Assembly (NCBI GenBank): GCA_019187225.1
Contig: JABAQQ010000042.1
Span: 1-64,000, forward strand
Origin: Saprospiraceae bacterium
Lineage (GTDB): Bacteria; Bacteroidota; Bacteroidia; Chitinophagales; Saprospiraceae
Direction of reading: 5' to 3'
Length of the DNA stretch: 64,000 nt
Positions within the stretch are counted from its first letter, which is position 1. Every line of letters starts with the position of its first letter. The notes beneath the pieces are model-generated. The model made no database searches. It had not been told where the DNA came from and was given only the letters and a program-made list of their open reading frames with translations. The position numbers were made by a program, and so were the translations under genes. Shown here in pieces: positions 21,853 to 30,479 of the stretch.

Positions 21853-22221
21853 ATGGTTGCGATAAATTCATCTGACACTTCTTCATTTCAAGGAAAAAGC
21901 ATTTTTCCGCTCCTCCTTGTTGGTATTTTGCTGTTCTTTACTTTTCATGCCTATCAAAGTTGGCAGCAGCATCGTACACAAAATAAGGTTGAAATGAAGT
22001 CGAGTGGGAAAAGTGGAAAACACGCCAATCCCAAAGCCAAACAATCAGCGAATGAAAAGTATCAGGAAGCCAAAACAGAATTTGAAAAATTGAATTCTAA
22101 AGCAAACAAAACGCCCGAAGAAAAAACCGCGCTTGAAAAATGGCGCACCCAGATGAAGCACTGGCAAAAGAAAAAAGATTGGGGCGGCGAACAACATTCA
22201 CAAAAACACAAAGGCAACTGA
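21853..22221 (+). CDS. small protein with one membrane segment and a lysine-rich tail
   Basis: 122 residues. One hydrophobic segment at about 18-34 (FPLLLVGILLFFTFHAY), then a highly charged Lys/Gln/Glu-rich helical tail with EKYQEAKTEFEKLNSKANKTPEEKTALEKW. No family is recognised. It ends 3 nt before the next start, so the two are probably co-transcribed. The location between two copies of a degraded tail suggests an accessory or immunity-type cargo gene, but this is inference only. Confidence 0.55.
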   Translation: MVAINSSDTSSFQGKSIFPLLLVGILLFFTFHAYQSWQQHRTQNKVEMKSSGKSGKHANPKAKQSANEKYQEAKTEFEKLNSKANKTPEEKTALEKWRTQMKHWQKKKDWGGEQHSQKHKGN

Positions 22222-22224
22222 GAC

Positions 22225-22578
22225 ATGGACACCTACACTTTCATCGCAGAATATAAAGGCGGCACCTACATCAGCCAGATGCAGGGCGCTTCCATTGGCG
22301 AAGCCTGCCTGGCTTGGGGACATTATGTATCCAATAGTGATAATATTCCGCTCAAAAACAAGACTTTGTTTGCAGAAACCCTGCAAAATGACCTCGCCGA
22401 AATACCCCCTGCCTGCCTGGACGACACGCCGAATGTCTGGTACTTTTTGGCAGATGCTGGAAAAGGTTATCTTCACGTGAACGTGGTTAAAACGCATCCT
22501 GTGGCGACGGACTGGCCGATGCGTTTGGATGGGATGGTGACGGTTGATGTTGAGTCGAGTACAGCGGCTTTGATGTGA
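22225..22578 (+). CDS. hypothetical small protein, possible immunity-type
   Basis: 117 residues, soluble, starting MDTYTFIAEYKGGTYISQM, with conserved-looking aromatic positions (LAWGHYV, NVWYFLADAGKGYLHVNVV). No known domain is recognised. The size, acidity and position next to a degraded larger coding region resemble immunity genes of polymorphic toxin loci; there is no direct evidence. Confidence 0.55.
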   Translation: MDTYTFIAEYKGGTYISQMQGASIGEACLAWGHYVSNSDNIPLKNKTLFAETLQNDLAEIPPACLDDTPNVWYFLADAGKGYLHVNVVKTHPVATDWPMRLDGMVTVDVESSTAALM

Positions 22579-22596
22579 TTTTGAAAACCTGAACAC

Positions 22597-22668
22597 ATGC
22601 TCGGTCACTCACGTGAAGTGTTGATTGGCGGGATGCCAACAACGGCAATAAAACGGCGGCATGGAGTT
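22597..22668 (+). pseudogene. degraded coding tail, copy B
   Basis: This short frame begins ATG CTC GGT and encodes MLGHSREVLIGGMPTTAIKRRHG. It is about 85-90 percent identical at DNA level to copy A over roughly 50 bp by eye. It is too short to be a real gene and sits just after an orphan small gene, as copy A does. Confidence 0.45.
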
Positions 22669-22676
22669 TGACAATT

Positions 22677-22729
22677 ATTTTATTAGGCAGAAAAACTTGA
22701 GTCAAATCACATTCTTCACCTAATAAAAT
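22677..22729. other. 11-bp inverted repeat before the orphan gene at 22.7 kb
   Basis: ATTTTATTAGG (22677-22687) and CCTAATAAAAT (22719-22729) are perfectly complementary. They end 8 nt before the ATG at 22737. It may be an operator, a terminator of the upstream transcript, or a scar of insertion. Confidence 0.5.
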
Positions 22730-22736
22730 TACGGCA

Positions 22737-23363
22737 ATGAACCTTCTTGAAGTTTTTGAAAGTTTGCACAGTCTCGACTTAAACCAAACCTTGAGAGCTG
22801 TTAATCAATCAGTCTATGCACCTGACTTGGCAAAACAGGAAAATGGGATGATTATTTCTACGGGTTTTACATTTGAAATTCACACTAGTAAAAAAATGGA
22901 GTTATTATACGCTCTTGAAAGAAAGCAGCTTATCAGACAGTTGCGATTTGATACTGATTTGCGCCCATGTGTTGCTGGCCTTTCATGCCTTTATAATGGG
23001 TACGAGTATATAAATTACTATCATACTGAGTTTTTACTGAATGCTGCTAAGGAGGATGGTAGCGAATTCTCTATCGTTGGAACTACCATTGAATCTATTG
23101 CAAACTTGCAATTTCAACATACTTCTTTCCAGTTATATCATACTGAAAATAATGAGCCATTGATCTTAAAAGAGTTCCCTCTAATACGGCATTTAGAAAA
23201 GGTTTTGTTTTTTAAGAATAATTGGTTTTACGAGAATAGACCAAGTTCTTCTTATAATGATGAAGAAAGTTATAGTAACGATTCATGGGATGATGCAGAA
23301 GACGAAATACGTTCATGGGATAGAGATTATCCCGGTTGGGATTGGGGAAGGGGAGGCGGTTAG
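22737..23363 (+). CDS. orphan hypothetical protein, AT-rich gene
   Basis: 208 residues, no signal peptide, no recognised domain. The last 45 residues are strikingly acidic and Ser/Trp/Gly-rich (SYNDEESYSNDSWDDAEDE, then WDWGRGGG). The base composition is clearly more AT-rich than all neighbours, and codon choice shifts with it (AAA, TTT, AAT, GAA dominate), which indicates recent transfer. It fills the space directly before korA. Confidence 0.65.
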   Translation: MNLLEVFESLHSLDLNQTLRAVNQSVYAPDLAKQENGMIISTGFTFEIHTSKKMELLYALERKQLIRQLRFDTDLRPCVAGLSCLYNGYEYINYYHTEFLLNAAKEDGSEFSIVGTTIESIANLQFQHTSFQLYHTENNEPLILKEFPLIRHLEKVLFFKNNWFYENRPSSSYNDEESYSNDSWDDAEDEIRSWDRDYPGWDWGRGGG

Positions 23364-23408
23364 AAATATTTTATGTTTATCAGCGTAACCTTAGAACAAT
23401 TTGCATTC

Positions 23409-25280
23409 ATGCCACACCTCACCGCAATCAACGACTTCGTAGTCCGTTTCGCCAACGTCAACGGCACCGGCTCGGCCAGCGCGAACGACATGTTCGCCAA
23501 GGCTATTTTCCGCATGGGCATCCCCGTGTCGCCCAAAAACATTTTTCCGTCCAATATCCAGGGTTTGCCCACGTGGTACGAGGTGCGTATCAGCGAAAAA
23601 GGCTACCTCGGCCGCCGCGAAGGCATAGACATCATGGTCTGTGTGAACCCGCAGAGCATGCCGAAGGACATTGCCAGCGTGAAGCCTAAGGGTTATTTCA
23701 TCTACGACAACACGAAGGAGTTGCACAAAGAATTCCTGCGCGACGACATCCACTACATCGGTGTGCCGATGACGCAGATGTGTATGGACAAATTCGCAGA
23801 TCCTCGCCAGCGCCAGTTGTTGAAAAACATGGTGTACGTGGGCGCACTGGCGGCTTTGATTGACATCGAAGTACCGGTATTGCAGGAGATCATCAACCTG
23901 AAATTCAAAGGCAAGGAAAAGCTCGTCGCCGCCAACTACGAGGCGATGGACATGGGTTACCAATACGCCAAAGAACACTTCAAGTGCCCGCTCGGTCTGC
24001 GGCTCGAACGCCGCGACAACGTGGGCAACTGGATCATGCTCGACGGCAACACGGCCTGTGGTCTCGGCGCGGTGTATGCCGGTGCGACGGTGCTCGCCTG
24101 GTATCCCATCACGCCATCCACTTCATTGGCCGACGCATTCGGCAAATACGCCAAAAAACTGCGCGTGGACCCGGAAACAGGGCAAAATAAATTCGCCATC
24201 GTACAGGCAGAGGACGAACTGGCGGCCATCGGCGTCGTCATCGGCGCGAACTGGAACGGCGCGCGTTCATTCACGGCTACGAGCGGCCCCGGCGTGTCGC
24301 TGATGAACGAGTTTCTGGGCCTGGCCTACTTTGCCGAAATCCCGACTGTCTTGATTGACGTACAGCGCGGAGGGCCTTCCACCGGCATGCCCACGCGCAC
24401 GCAACAGTCCGATATTCTACTGGCGGCATACGCTTCGCATGGCGACACGAAACACGTATTGCTTTTCCCCAGCACGCCGAAAGAGTGTTTCGACTTCACC
24501 GCCGATGCTTTCGACCTGGCCGAGCGCCTGCAAACGCCCGTGCTCGTGATGACCGACCTCGACCTCGGCATGAACGAAAATATGTCGCCGCCGCTCCATT
24601 GGGACGACAACCGCGCGTACGATCGGGGCAAGGTGCTCACAGCGGATGCCCTGGAGAACATGGCCGAACGCTACGGGCGCTATCTCGACGTGGATGGTGA
24701 CGGCATCCCCTGGCGTACGATTCCAGGCACCCACCCGACGAAAGGTTCGTTTTTCACCCGCGGCACCTCGCGCGACGAGTACGCCGCTTACACGGAGGAG
24801 GGGCCGGCATATGTGCGCAACATGGACAGGCTGGTGAAGAAATGGGAAACAGCCAAAGAATACGTCCCTGGTCCGGAATTTTACCAGAAGAAAAACCAAA
24901 ACGCTTTTGGTGTAATTTTCTTTGGCACAACAACATATGCTGCCCTGGAAGCCCAGGAACTGCTGGCAGAGCAAGGTATCACACTCGACGCCATGCGTGT
25001 AAAAGCATTCCCTTTCAATGACGAAGTGAATAAGTTTATCAAAAAACACGAACGGCTCTATGTGGTGGAGCAAAATCGCGACGCCCAGTTCAGAACGCTG
25101 CTGATCAATGAATTGGAGGTCAATCCGGCCAAATTGGTTCCAATTCTGAACTACGACGGATTTCCCATCACAGCGGAGACGATCCGCCAGCAGATATATA
25201 AAAATCTGCTCGGAAAATTGACACCCGCGATTGTGGAGCACGAAGCAGCACCGCCGAGCGAATCGGAGGTGGAAGAATGA
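23409..25280 (+). CDS. korA: 2-oxoacid:acceptor (2-oxoglutarate ferredoxin) oxidoreductase, fused gamma-alpha subunit
   Basis: 623 residues from the ATG at 23409. The N-terminal third is the gamma domain (FVVRFANVNGTGSASAND, then QGLPTWYEVRISEKGYLG); the rest is the alpha subunit with TACGLGAVYAGATVLAWYPITPSTS and the TSGPGVSLMNEFLGLA motif, and a C-terminal transketolase-like domain II. With KorB it oxidises a 2-oxoacid, likely 2-oxoglutarate, to the acyl-CoA and reduces ferredoxin. An alternative ATG at 23373 would add 12 poor residues. It directly follows the orphan AT-rich gene. Confidence 0.92.
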   Translation: MPHLTAINDFVVRFANVNGTGSASANDMFAKAIFRMGIPVSPKNIFPSNIQGLPTWYEVRISEKGYLGRREGIDIMVCVNPQSMPKDIASVKPKGYFIYDNTKELHKEFLRDDIHYIGVPMTQMCMDKFADPRQRQLLKNMVYVGALAALIDIEVPVLQEIINLKFKGKEKLVAANYEAMDMGYQYAKEHFKCPLGLRLERRDNVGNWIMLDGNTACGLGAVYAGATVLAWYPITPSTSLADAFGKYAKKLRVDPETGQNKFAIVQAEDELAAIGVVIGANWNGARSFTATSGPGVSLMNEFLGLAYFAEIPTVLIDVQRGGPSTGMPTRTQQSDILLAAYASHGDTKHVLLFPSTPKECFDFTADAFDLAERLQTPVLVMTDLDLGMNENMSPPLHWDDNRAYDRGKVLTADALENMAERYGRYLDVDGDGIPWRTIPGTHPTKGSFFTRGTSRDEYAAYTEEGPAYVRNMDRLVKKWETAKEYVPGPEFYQKKNQNAFGVIFFGTTTYAALEAQELLAEQGITLDAMRVKAFPFNDEVNKFIKKHERLYVVEQNRDAQFRTLLINELEVNPAKLVPILNYDGFPITAETIRQQIYKNLLGKLTPAIVEHEAAPPSESEVEE

Positions 25281-25315
25281 TGAGTTTTAACGATTAGAGA
25301 TGAGCGATTTTAAAA

Positions 25316-25345
25316 CCCAACAAACAACTAATAACCAGCAACTAA
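25316..25345 (+). repeat. short-period leader repeat before korB
   Basis: CAACAAA, CAACTAA, TAACCAG, CAACTAA follow each other at 7 bp, ending immediately before the korB ATG at 25348. This is the CCAACAA word family. Confidence 0.65.
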
Positions 25346-25347
25346 TT

Positions 25348-26400
25348 ATGACATTCGTCCGACCCACGTTCCGCCACCCCGAATCGCCCAAAAACGCGTT
25401 GGGCTACACCAAAAAATTCTACGAAGGCGCACTCTCCACGTTGTGTGCGGGTTGCGGCCACGACTCGGTGAGTGGCGCTATTATTCAGGCATGTTTTGAA
25501 ATGGCCATCGAGCCGCACAAGGTCGCCAAGCTTTCCGGCATCGGCTGTTCGTCGAAAACGCCGACTTATTTCCTGGCAAACTCGCACGGTTTCAACTCAG
25601 TACACGGGCGCATGCCTTCCGTCGCCACCGGCGCCAACCTTGCCAACCGCGACCTACTTTATCTCGGCGTATCAGGCGACGGCGACTCGGCGTCCATCGG
25701 CATGGGACAGTTTGTGCACGCCATTCGACGTAACCTGAATGTGACTTATATCATCATGAACAACGGCTGCTACGGCCTCACGAAAGGACAGGATTCGGCC
25801 ACGGCTGACGTGGGGTCTGTCAGCAAGGCGGGAGTGCCGAATATGTATGCGGCGATTGATATGGCCGGACTGGCGCTGGAATTGGGCGCCACATTCGTCG
25901 CCCGCAGTTTTTCGGGCGATAAGGAACAGTTGATCCCACTGATAAAAGCAGGGATGTCGCACCCCGGATTCGCGCTGATCGATGTAATCTCACCCTGCGT
26001 CACCTTTAACAACAACCCCGGCTCCACTAAATCGTACGACTACACGCGCGAACACATCGAAACGACCGGAGCTGTTGATTTTGTGCCCTTGATGACGGAG
26101 ATCACGACACAATACGATGCAGGCAATTCCGTCACCGTCCCCTTGCACGACGGTTCGGTGATCCAATTGAGTAAACTGGCCAAAGACTGGAATCCGCTCG
26201 ACCGCCATTCGGCAATGAACCGTTTGTATGAGGCGAAAACGACCGGTGAAGTACTTACTGGATTGATCTTTATTGATACTCATACGCCTGATTTGCACGG
26301 AATTCTGAAAACGGTGGACAAACCGCTGAATCAATTGACAGAGAGCGACTTGTGCCCTGGCAATGAAGCGTTGGAGAAAATAAATGCGGGATTCCGGTAA
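25348..26400 (+). CDS. korB: 2-oxoacid:ferredoxin oxidoreductase beta subunit
   Basis: 350 residues, the TPP-binding subunit. TLCAGCGHDSVSGA and GIGCSSKTPTYF are typical of the family, and the TPP motif is GDGDSASIGMGQ followed by NNGCYGLTKGQ. It pairs with KorA, from which it is separated by 67 nt. The start at 25348 is preferred to 25300 because the extra codons are encoded by the leader repeat. Confidence 0.93.
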   Translation: MTFVRPTFRHPESPKNALGYTKKFYEGALSTLCAGCGHDSVSGAIIQACFEMAIEPHKVAKLSGIGCSSKTPTYFLANSHGFNSVHGRMPSVATGANLANRDLLYLGVSGDGDSASIGMGQFVHAIRRNLNVTYIIMNNGCYGLTKGQDSATADVGSVSKAGVPNMYAAIDMAGLALELGATFVARSFSGDKEQLIPLIKAGMSHPGFALIDVISPCVTFNNNPGSTKSYDYTREHIETTGAVDFVPLMTEITTQYDAGNSVTVPLHDGSVIQLSKLAKDWNPLDRHSAMNRLYEAKTTGEVLTGLIFIDTHTPDLHGILKTVDKPLNQLTESDLCPGNEALEKINAGFR

Positions 26401-26440
26401 GGAGGATTTAGAAATAAGAACATCATTTCCTTACTCTGCA

Positions 26441-26468
26441 TGTCATTCAGAGTACAGCGAGGAATCCG
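26441..26468. repeat. GTCATTC-type dispersed intergenic element
   Basis: The sequence TGTCATTCAGAGTACAGCG followed by AGGAATCC matches a word seen between genes in many unrelated bacterial genomes, usually of the form GTCATTCTGAGCG...GAAGAATC. Only one copy is in the window. Function unknown. Confidence 0.5.
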
Positions 26469-26505
26469 GTTCTGAAAATGATCAGATAATGAAAGGTTGC
26501 GCACG

Positions 26506-27612
26506 CTACCATGCCATTATTTTGATCGTCCCCTGCGCCAGTTTTCCTTCATTCCTTAACCGTACTTCCAAAAGTGCCGTTTGCCCGGCCCGCAGGCTGG
26601 GAATTTCAATCGGCAGACTCATAAATCCACCGGCTACCTGGCCGCTCTGCCAGCGAGCCAACTCCTGACCCAATAAGGAACGTAGCCTGAATTCAAGACT
26701 ACCGCCGAACGGCGCTGTCATTTCCAATTGTCCCCAACCGGGAAAAGGATTGGGCGTCAGGCGAATTTCCGTCAATTCGATGCCGGGCATTTGTGTGGAA
26801 ACTTCCGCGCATTCCGTCGGGGTTTCCGGACACCAGCACCGGTATGCCAGCGTACAATCGAGAATAAAAGGATTGGGTTTGCCTTCCTGGTAGGTCGCTA
26901 TACGCCAGGTTTTCACCAGTTCCGCCGAATCCGGCGGGTCTTGTTTTTGCCATTGGCAAAGTGCAAGGCGCTGGGATTCGAAGAAACTGGGGTCGGCGGC
27001 GTTGGCCTGGGCGCGGTACATCGTGTAAAAATAAAATACTGCGCGGGCCAGATCACCCTTCACTGCCTCGCGCGGCTCGAACGATTGAAAAGGCCGCGCT
27101 TCCGACCAGGTATCTATGTCCTGAGCCGGCATACTGAAAAGCACCGACGTTCCCCGGAACCACTGTTGCGTCAATGCATCCGGAATATCGGCGTAAGGGA
27201 CATCACCGCGTGCTTCATTCACCGGGATGCGTGCGGGGAAAAGATGATGCATATCGCTCCGCGCATTGCCATCGGCAGCGCCTTTGCTTTGCGGGTAAGC
27301 ATGCTCCGTATTCATACCCAGGCTGCTGCCGTTCAGGTAAATGTACTGGGTGGGGTCTTGCATCGGATCCAGCCAGACCGTGTATCCGGAATAGATGCAA
27401 CGCAGGGAATCATCCTCCACTGATAAAACGCTGGCATACAAGGTATCGCGCGCATGGGTATAGTCCAGCACGACATCAGGCCGGTAGCGCGACACTACGC
27501 TGTCGAGCAGTTCGTCACCGCTCAGGCTGGGGAAAACCGGCTCGAAATTTTGGGAAAAGAGAGGGGGAAAGATCAGAATAGTCAGGAGTGAAATCACAAA
27601 AAAGCGGGTCAT
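26506..27612 (-). CDS. secreted endonuclease I family nuclease with T9SS sorting domain
   Basis: 368 residues. A signal peptide covers about residues 1-20. The endonuclease I/EndA motif is NTEHAYPQSKG followed by RSDMHHLFPAR, containing the catalytic His and Asn-bearing region. The last 80 residues form a T9SS type A sorting domain (LTPNPFPGWGQLEM to TIKIMAW), so the enzyme is exported across the outer membrane. It probably degrades extracellular DNA or RNA for nutrients or biofilm turnover. The start at 27612 puts the signal peptide at the N-terminus. Confidence 0.87.
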   Translation of the reverse strand: MTRFFVISLLTILIFPPLFSQNFEPVFPSLSGDELLDSVVSRYRPDVVLDYTHARDTLYASVLSVEDDSLRCIYSGYTVWLDPMQDPTQYIYLNGSSLGMNTEHAYPQSKGAADGNARSDMHHLFPARIPVNEARGDVPYADIPDALTQQWFRGTSVLFSMPAQDIDTWSEARPFQSFEPREAVKGDLARAVFYFYTMYRAQANAADPSFFESQRLALCQWQKQDPPDSAELVKTWRIATYQEGKPNPFILDCTLAYRCWCPETPTECAEVSTQMPGIELTEIRLTPNPFPGWGQLEMTAPFGGSLEFRLRSLLGQELARWQSGQVAGGFMSLPIEIPSLRAGQTALLEVRLRNEGKLAQGTIKIMAW

Positions 27613-27701
27613 GCGGATATTTATTTGCCGGCACAAAGTACGGGCAGTAGGAGCGAGTTTTACATTAACTTTACTTTGTGGCATCATTTACGAAAATACA
27701 G

Positions 27702-28781
27702 ATGAAGAATTCCTCTTTTGTTTCACCTTTAATACCCTCCGGAAAAGTAATTAAGGGAGGAGTGCAGGTATTCATTTTTTGTTCGATTGCCGGTATTCTA
27801 CTCAGCATGTGGTGGAAAAGGCCGGCGGGTCTTGCTGACATCGTTGCTGAAACTAACGGGTTTTACCTTTTGTTTTTGCTTCCCATGGTTTTCCTCGATT
27901 ATTGGCTGGGGGGTTGGCGATACCGCCTGTTTCTCAATGGCAAAGAATTGCCTTTCGTGTCGCAATGGGATTGTATGCGTTCCAATTGGGCCAATATGTT
28001 TATGGGCGCCGCCACACCTTTTCAGACGGGAGGAGCGCCTGCACAATTTTACATTTTATGGCGCAAAGGTGTAAGCGTCACGGATAGCCTGGTGGTTTCT
28101 TTGGTCAATTATGTCGCGACACTTGTTTTTTTTCTGTTGGCGAGTGTGATTGCGGTGCTATTACTGCCCGGGAATCTGTTCGGCGCAAACTTTTCTACCA
28201 TTTTTCGGGGCGGTTTTGCATTGATCACCGGTGTGGTGAGCCTTGTTTTGATTGTAATCCTTATACCGCAGGCAGGTTCCGCCATTTTACGTACTCTGAT
28301 AGGTATCCTGCCAATAAATGGGGAGAAAAAGAAAAAATTACTGGAAAAGATCGCATCCGAATTGCATCGTTTTCACACGGGATTTCGCAGCATTTACCGA
28401 CACAACAAAAGCGGTATATTATTGACGATTTTGGCTACCCTGACCATGTATTTCAACAAATACCTGATCGGTTACGTCATCATGTTGGGACTCGGTCAAT
28501 TTGTCCCGCTCGATGTCTTCCTCGGCGTGCAGGTCATCCAGATGTTGCTCCTCTATTTCGCCCCGACGCCCGGCGCTTCGGGTCTTGCCGAGGTTTCGAG
28601 CGTGTGGTTGATGGGTAAATTGATGGCCGAGCCGTTGCTGGTAGTATATACAGTTATACAGCGATTGGCAACAACCATCCTGGCTGCTCTGATAGGAGGT
28701 ATGGTTTTGATCCGGGAAGTAAGAAGCAACGAGAAGGAGCCCAAAGTCTTTATACGGGTATCCCCAGACGCTGATAAATGA
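27702..28781 (+). CDS. UPF0104 / LPG synthetase TM-like membrane protein
   Basis: 359 residues, about eight membrane segments. The family pattern is seen in LDYWLGGWRYRLFL, MFMGAATPFQTGGAPAQFYIL and LLYFAPTPGASGLAEVSS. These are the MprF/AglD2-like flippase domain signatures. It lacks the cytosolic synthase domain of MprF, so it is likely a lipid transporter of unknown substrate. The ATG at 27702 is preferred over GTG at 27678. Its last 32 nt overlap the convergent gene at 28750. Confidence 0.82.
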   Translation: MKNSSFVSPLIPSGKVIKGGVQVFIFCSIAGILLSMWWKRPAGLADIVAETNGFYLLFLLPMVFLDYWLGGWRYRLFLNGKELPFVSQWDCMRSNWANMFMGAATPFQTGGAPAQFYILWRKGVSVTDSLVVSLVNYVATLVFFLLASVIAVLLLPGNLFGANFSTIFRGGFALITGVVSLVLIVILIPQAGSAILRTLIGILPINGEKKKKLLEKIASELHRFHTGFRSIYRHNKSGILLTILATLTMYFNKYLIGYVIMLGLGQFVPLDVFLGVQVIQMLLLYFAPTPGASGLAEVSSVWLMGKLMAEPLLVVYTVIQRLATTILAALIGGMVLIREVRSNEKEPKVFIRVSPDADK

Positions 28782-29214
28782 AACTCATCAGCCAGGCGGG
28801 TCCTATCATCAGAAATTGAACGTCTTTCAGAAACGACGGTTTTTTGCCTTCGATCTTGTGCCCCCAAAACTGCCCGATCCACGCCAGCACAAACAGTGTC
28901 AGGCTAACCAGCCACAACGGAATACCGCTGGCTTCTATCGCCTCGGCAAGAAACAGGCATACCCCCGCAAACAGGGCCATGCCCACTGCTAATGACGGCG
29001 ACAAGCGCACGTAGTAAAGAATTGTTGCCAGTAATACGACCATAGCTAAGTTGAGTTGCAGCCCCGGCGCGAGGAGGACGCCCAGTTTGACGCCGTAAAG
29101 CAGCCCGACAACGCAAAAGAAAATCACCGGCACACATACCCAGTGAACCAGTTTGTTGGTGGGATTTTGATGGCTTTCGCCGTATTCGCTGAGCCAGCTT
29201 TCGATGGTGCGCAT
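28750..29214 (-). CDS. Mpo1-like (DUF962) membrane protein
   Basis: 154 residues. RTIESWLSEYGESHQNPTNKLVHWVCVPVIFF carries the family His residues (SHQNPTNKLVHW), followed by four hydrophobic segments and GQFWGHKIEGKKPSFLKDVQFLMIGPAWLMS. In yeast, Mpo1 is a 2-hydroxy fatty acid dioxygenase; the bacterial role is not established. A TACTTTTG box lies on the minus strand at 29252-29259, supporting the start at 29214. Ends inside the convergent flippase-like gene. Confidence 0.85.
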   Translation of the reverse strand: MRTIESWLSEYGESHQNPTNKLVHWVCVPVIFFCVVGLLYGVKLGVLLAPGLQLNLAMVVLLATILYYVRLSPSLAVGMALFAGVCLFLAEAIEASGIPLWLVSLTLFVLAWIGQFWGHKIEGKKPSFLKDVQFLMIGPAWLMSFIYQRLGIPV

Positions 29215-29251
29215 ATTCCGGTTGTTTTTACTTTTTACAAAAAATGTTTTG

Positions 29252-29259
29252 CAAAAGTA
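29252..29259 (-). promoter_or_regulatory. putative -7 box (TACTTTTG) of the Mpo1-like gene
   Basis: It fits TAnnTTTG, 37 nt before the start codon on the minus strand. Confidence 0.45.
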
Positions 29260-29270
29260 AAAAACCGGGT

Positions 29271-30308
29271 TTAAAACTTCGGGCACAAGACCTCTTCATT
29301 TTCATATTCGCCTAAGTAAGCGATAGAAATCTCGAATGCGCTCTGCCGTTGTTTGGCCTCCAGGGCGCGCAGGTTGAGGTCGTAACTCATTCCGATCAAT
29401 ACATTGCTGAATTCAAAACCCACCAGCGCCACCACCGCGTCGTGGCCGACAGCGTCGTCGTTGCGCACGAAACGAACCCAACTTCCCAGGTGAAGCGCGG
29501 AGCCGCCGTATTGCCCCAGGGCTATGCGAAAATTGGTGCCGGTATTGATCTCCATGTGGGGGCCCTGGCTTGCGATCAGGAAACGGGGCAACATGGCCAC
29601 CCGGTTCTCCCGGTCGAACGGAACATTGGCGGCCAATTGGGCGGAGAATTTCCGGTAAAGTTTGTCGCCGTCGCCACTGTTGCCATAAAAAGAAATTTGC
29701 GGCGAGGTGACATGGTGCATGCCCAAGCCGGCAAATATCCGCCCGCCATAACCTACTTCAGCCGAGTAATTCAAACCTACATTGAGATCGGAAAAAGAAA
29801 AGTTGTTTTCGGGCAGTGCCTCCCCTGAACCCATCGTATAACCCGAAATGCCGTCAAATTCGTCGTGAAAATCGAACGAGCCGTAGGTGACATTGCGTTG
29901 TGTCAGGCCGCCCTGCAATCCTAAAGTCAGGAATTGTGTGTTGCTGGCGCCCAGCGATTTATGATAAGCCATCGAAACGGCGATCTGGGTGGTGCTGAAG
30001 TCCACCACGCTGACTTTGTCGGTAAAAAACATCAGACCGAGGCCGAAAGCATCTTCGGTGACTTTTCTGACCGGTGCTTTCAAACGCAGGTCGGCAGCGA
30101 TGGCAAAAGTGCGGATGGGATTGTCGAGCACCTGGCGCCATTGATCGCGATATATGGTACCGACCCGGTATTTTCCTTCAAAAGCGCCCGTAAGCGCGGG
30201 GTTCAGGGTCAGCGGCGTGGCATAGAACTGGGTAAAATGTTTGTCCTGAGAAAACGCTTCCGGGAGAAAGGTGCAAAAGAGGAGGGAGTAAAGGAGAAGT
30301 TTCTTCAT
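29271..30308 (-). CDS. PorP/SprF family T9SS-associated outer-membrane protein
   Basis: 345 residues. A signal peptide covers about 1-20 (ending EAFSQ). The mature start QDKHFTQFYATPLTLNPALTGAFEGKYRVGTIYRDQW is the hallmark of PorP/SprF proteins, and alternating strands predict an outer-membrane beta-barrel. SprF-type proteins help secrete or anchor T9SS substrates and are often paired with a large adhesin; no such partner is adjacent here. A TACCTTTG box at 30327-30334 (minus) supports the start at 30308. Confidence 0.93.
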   Translation of the reverse strand: MKKLLLYSLLFCTFLPEAFSQDKHFTQFYATPLTLNPALTGAFEGKYRVGTIYRDQWRQVLDNPIRTFAIAADLRLKAPVRKVTEDAFGLGLMFFTDKVSVVDFSTTQIAVSMAYHKSLGASNTQFLTLGLQGGLTQRNVTYGSFDFHDEFDGISGYTMGSGEALPENNFSFSDLNVGLNYSAEVGYGGRIFAGLGMHHVTSPQISFYGNSGDGDKLYRKFSAQLAANVPFDRENRVAMLPRFLIASQGPHMEINTGTNFRIALGQYGGSALHLGSWVRFVRNDDAVGHDAVVALVGFEFSNVLIGMSYDLNLRALEAKQRQSAFEISIAYLGEYENEEVLCPKF

Positions 30309-30326
30309 GCTTGGGAAAAATTTGGG

Positions 30327-30334
30327 CAAAGGTA
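30327..30334 (-). promoter_or_regulatory. putative porP-like promoter -7 box (TACCTTTG)
   Basis: It is an exact TAnnTTTG match, 18 nt before the start codon on the minus strand. Confidence 0.5.
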
Positions 30335-30479
30335 GACGACCGGAGGCTTTCGACCTATTGCATAAAATAAAATCCCGCAAAAAAGCGACGGGAGGATTTC
30401 AGACATACGATTTGCCCAAACGCAGTTTCCTGAAAAAAAGGGCGGCCATCTAAAAGTTTAACATGTTTAGTACAGCCTG

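Noticed and set aside
25300-25347. Earlier korB start
   Set aside because: The added codons are encoded by the CAACTAA-type repeat and have no homology.
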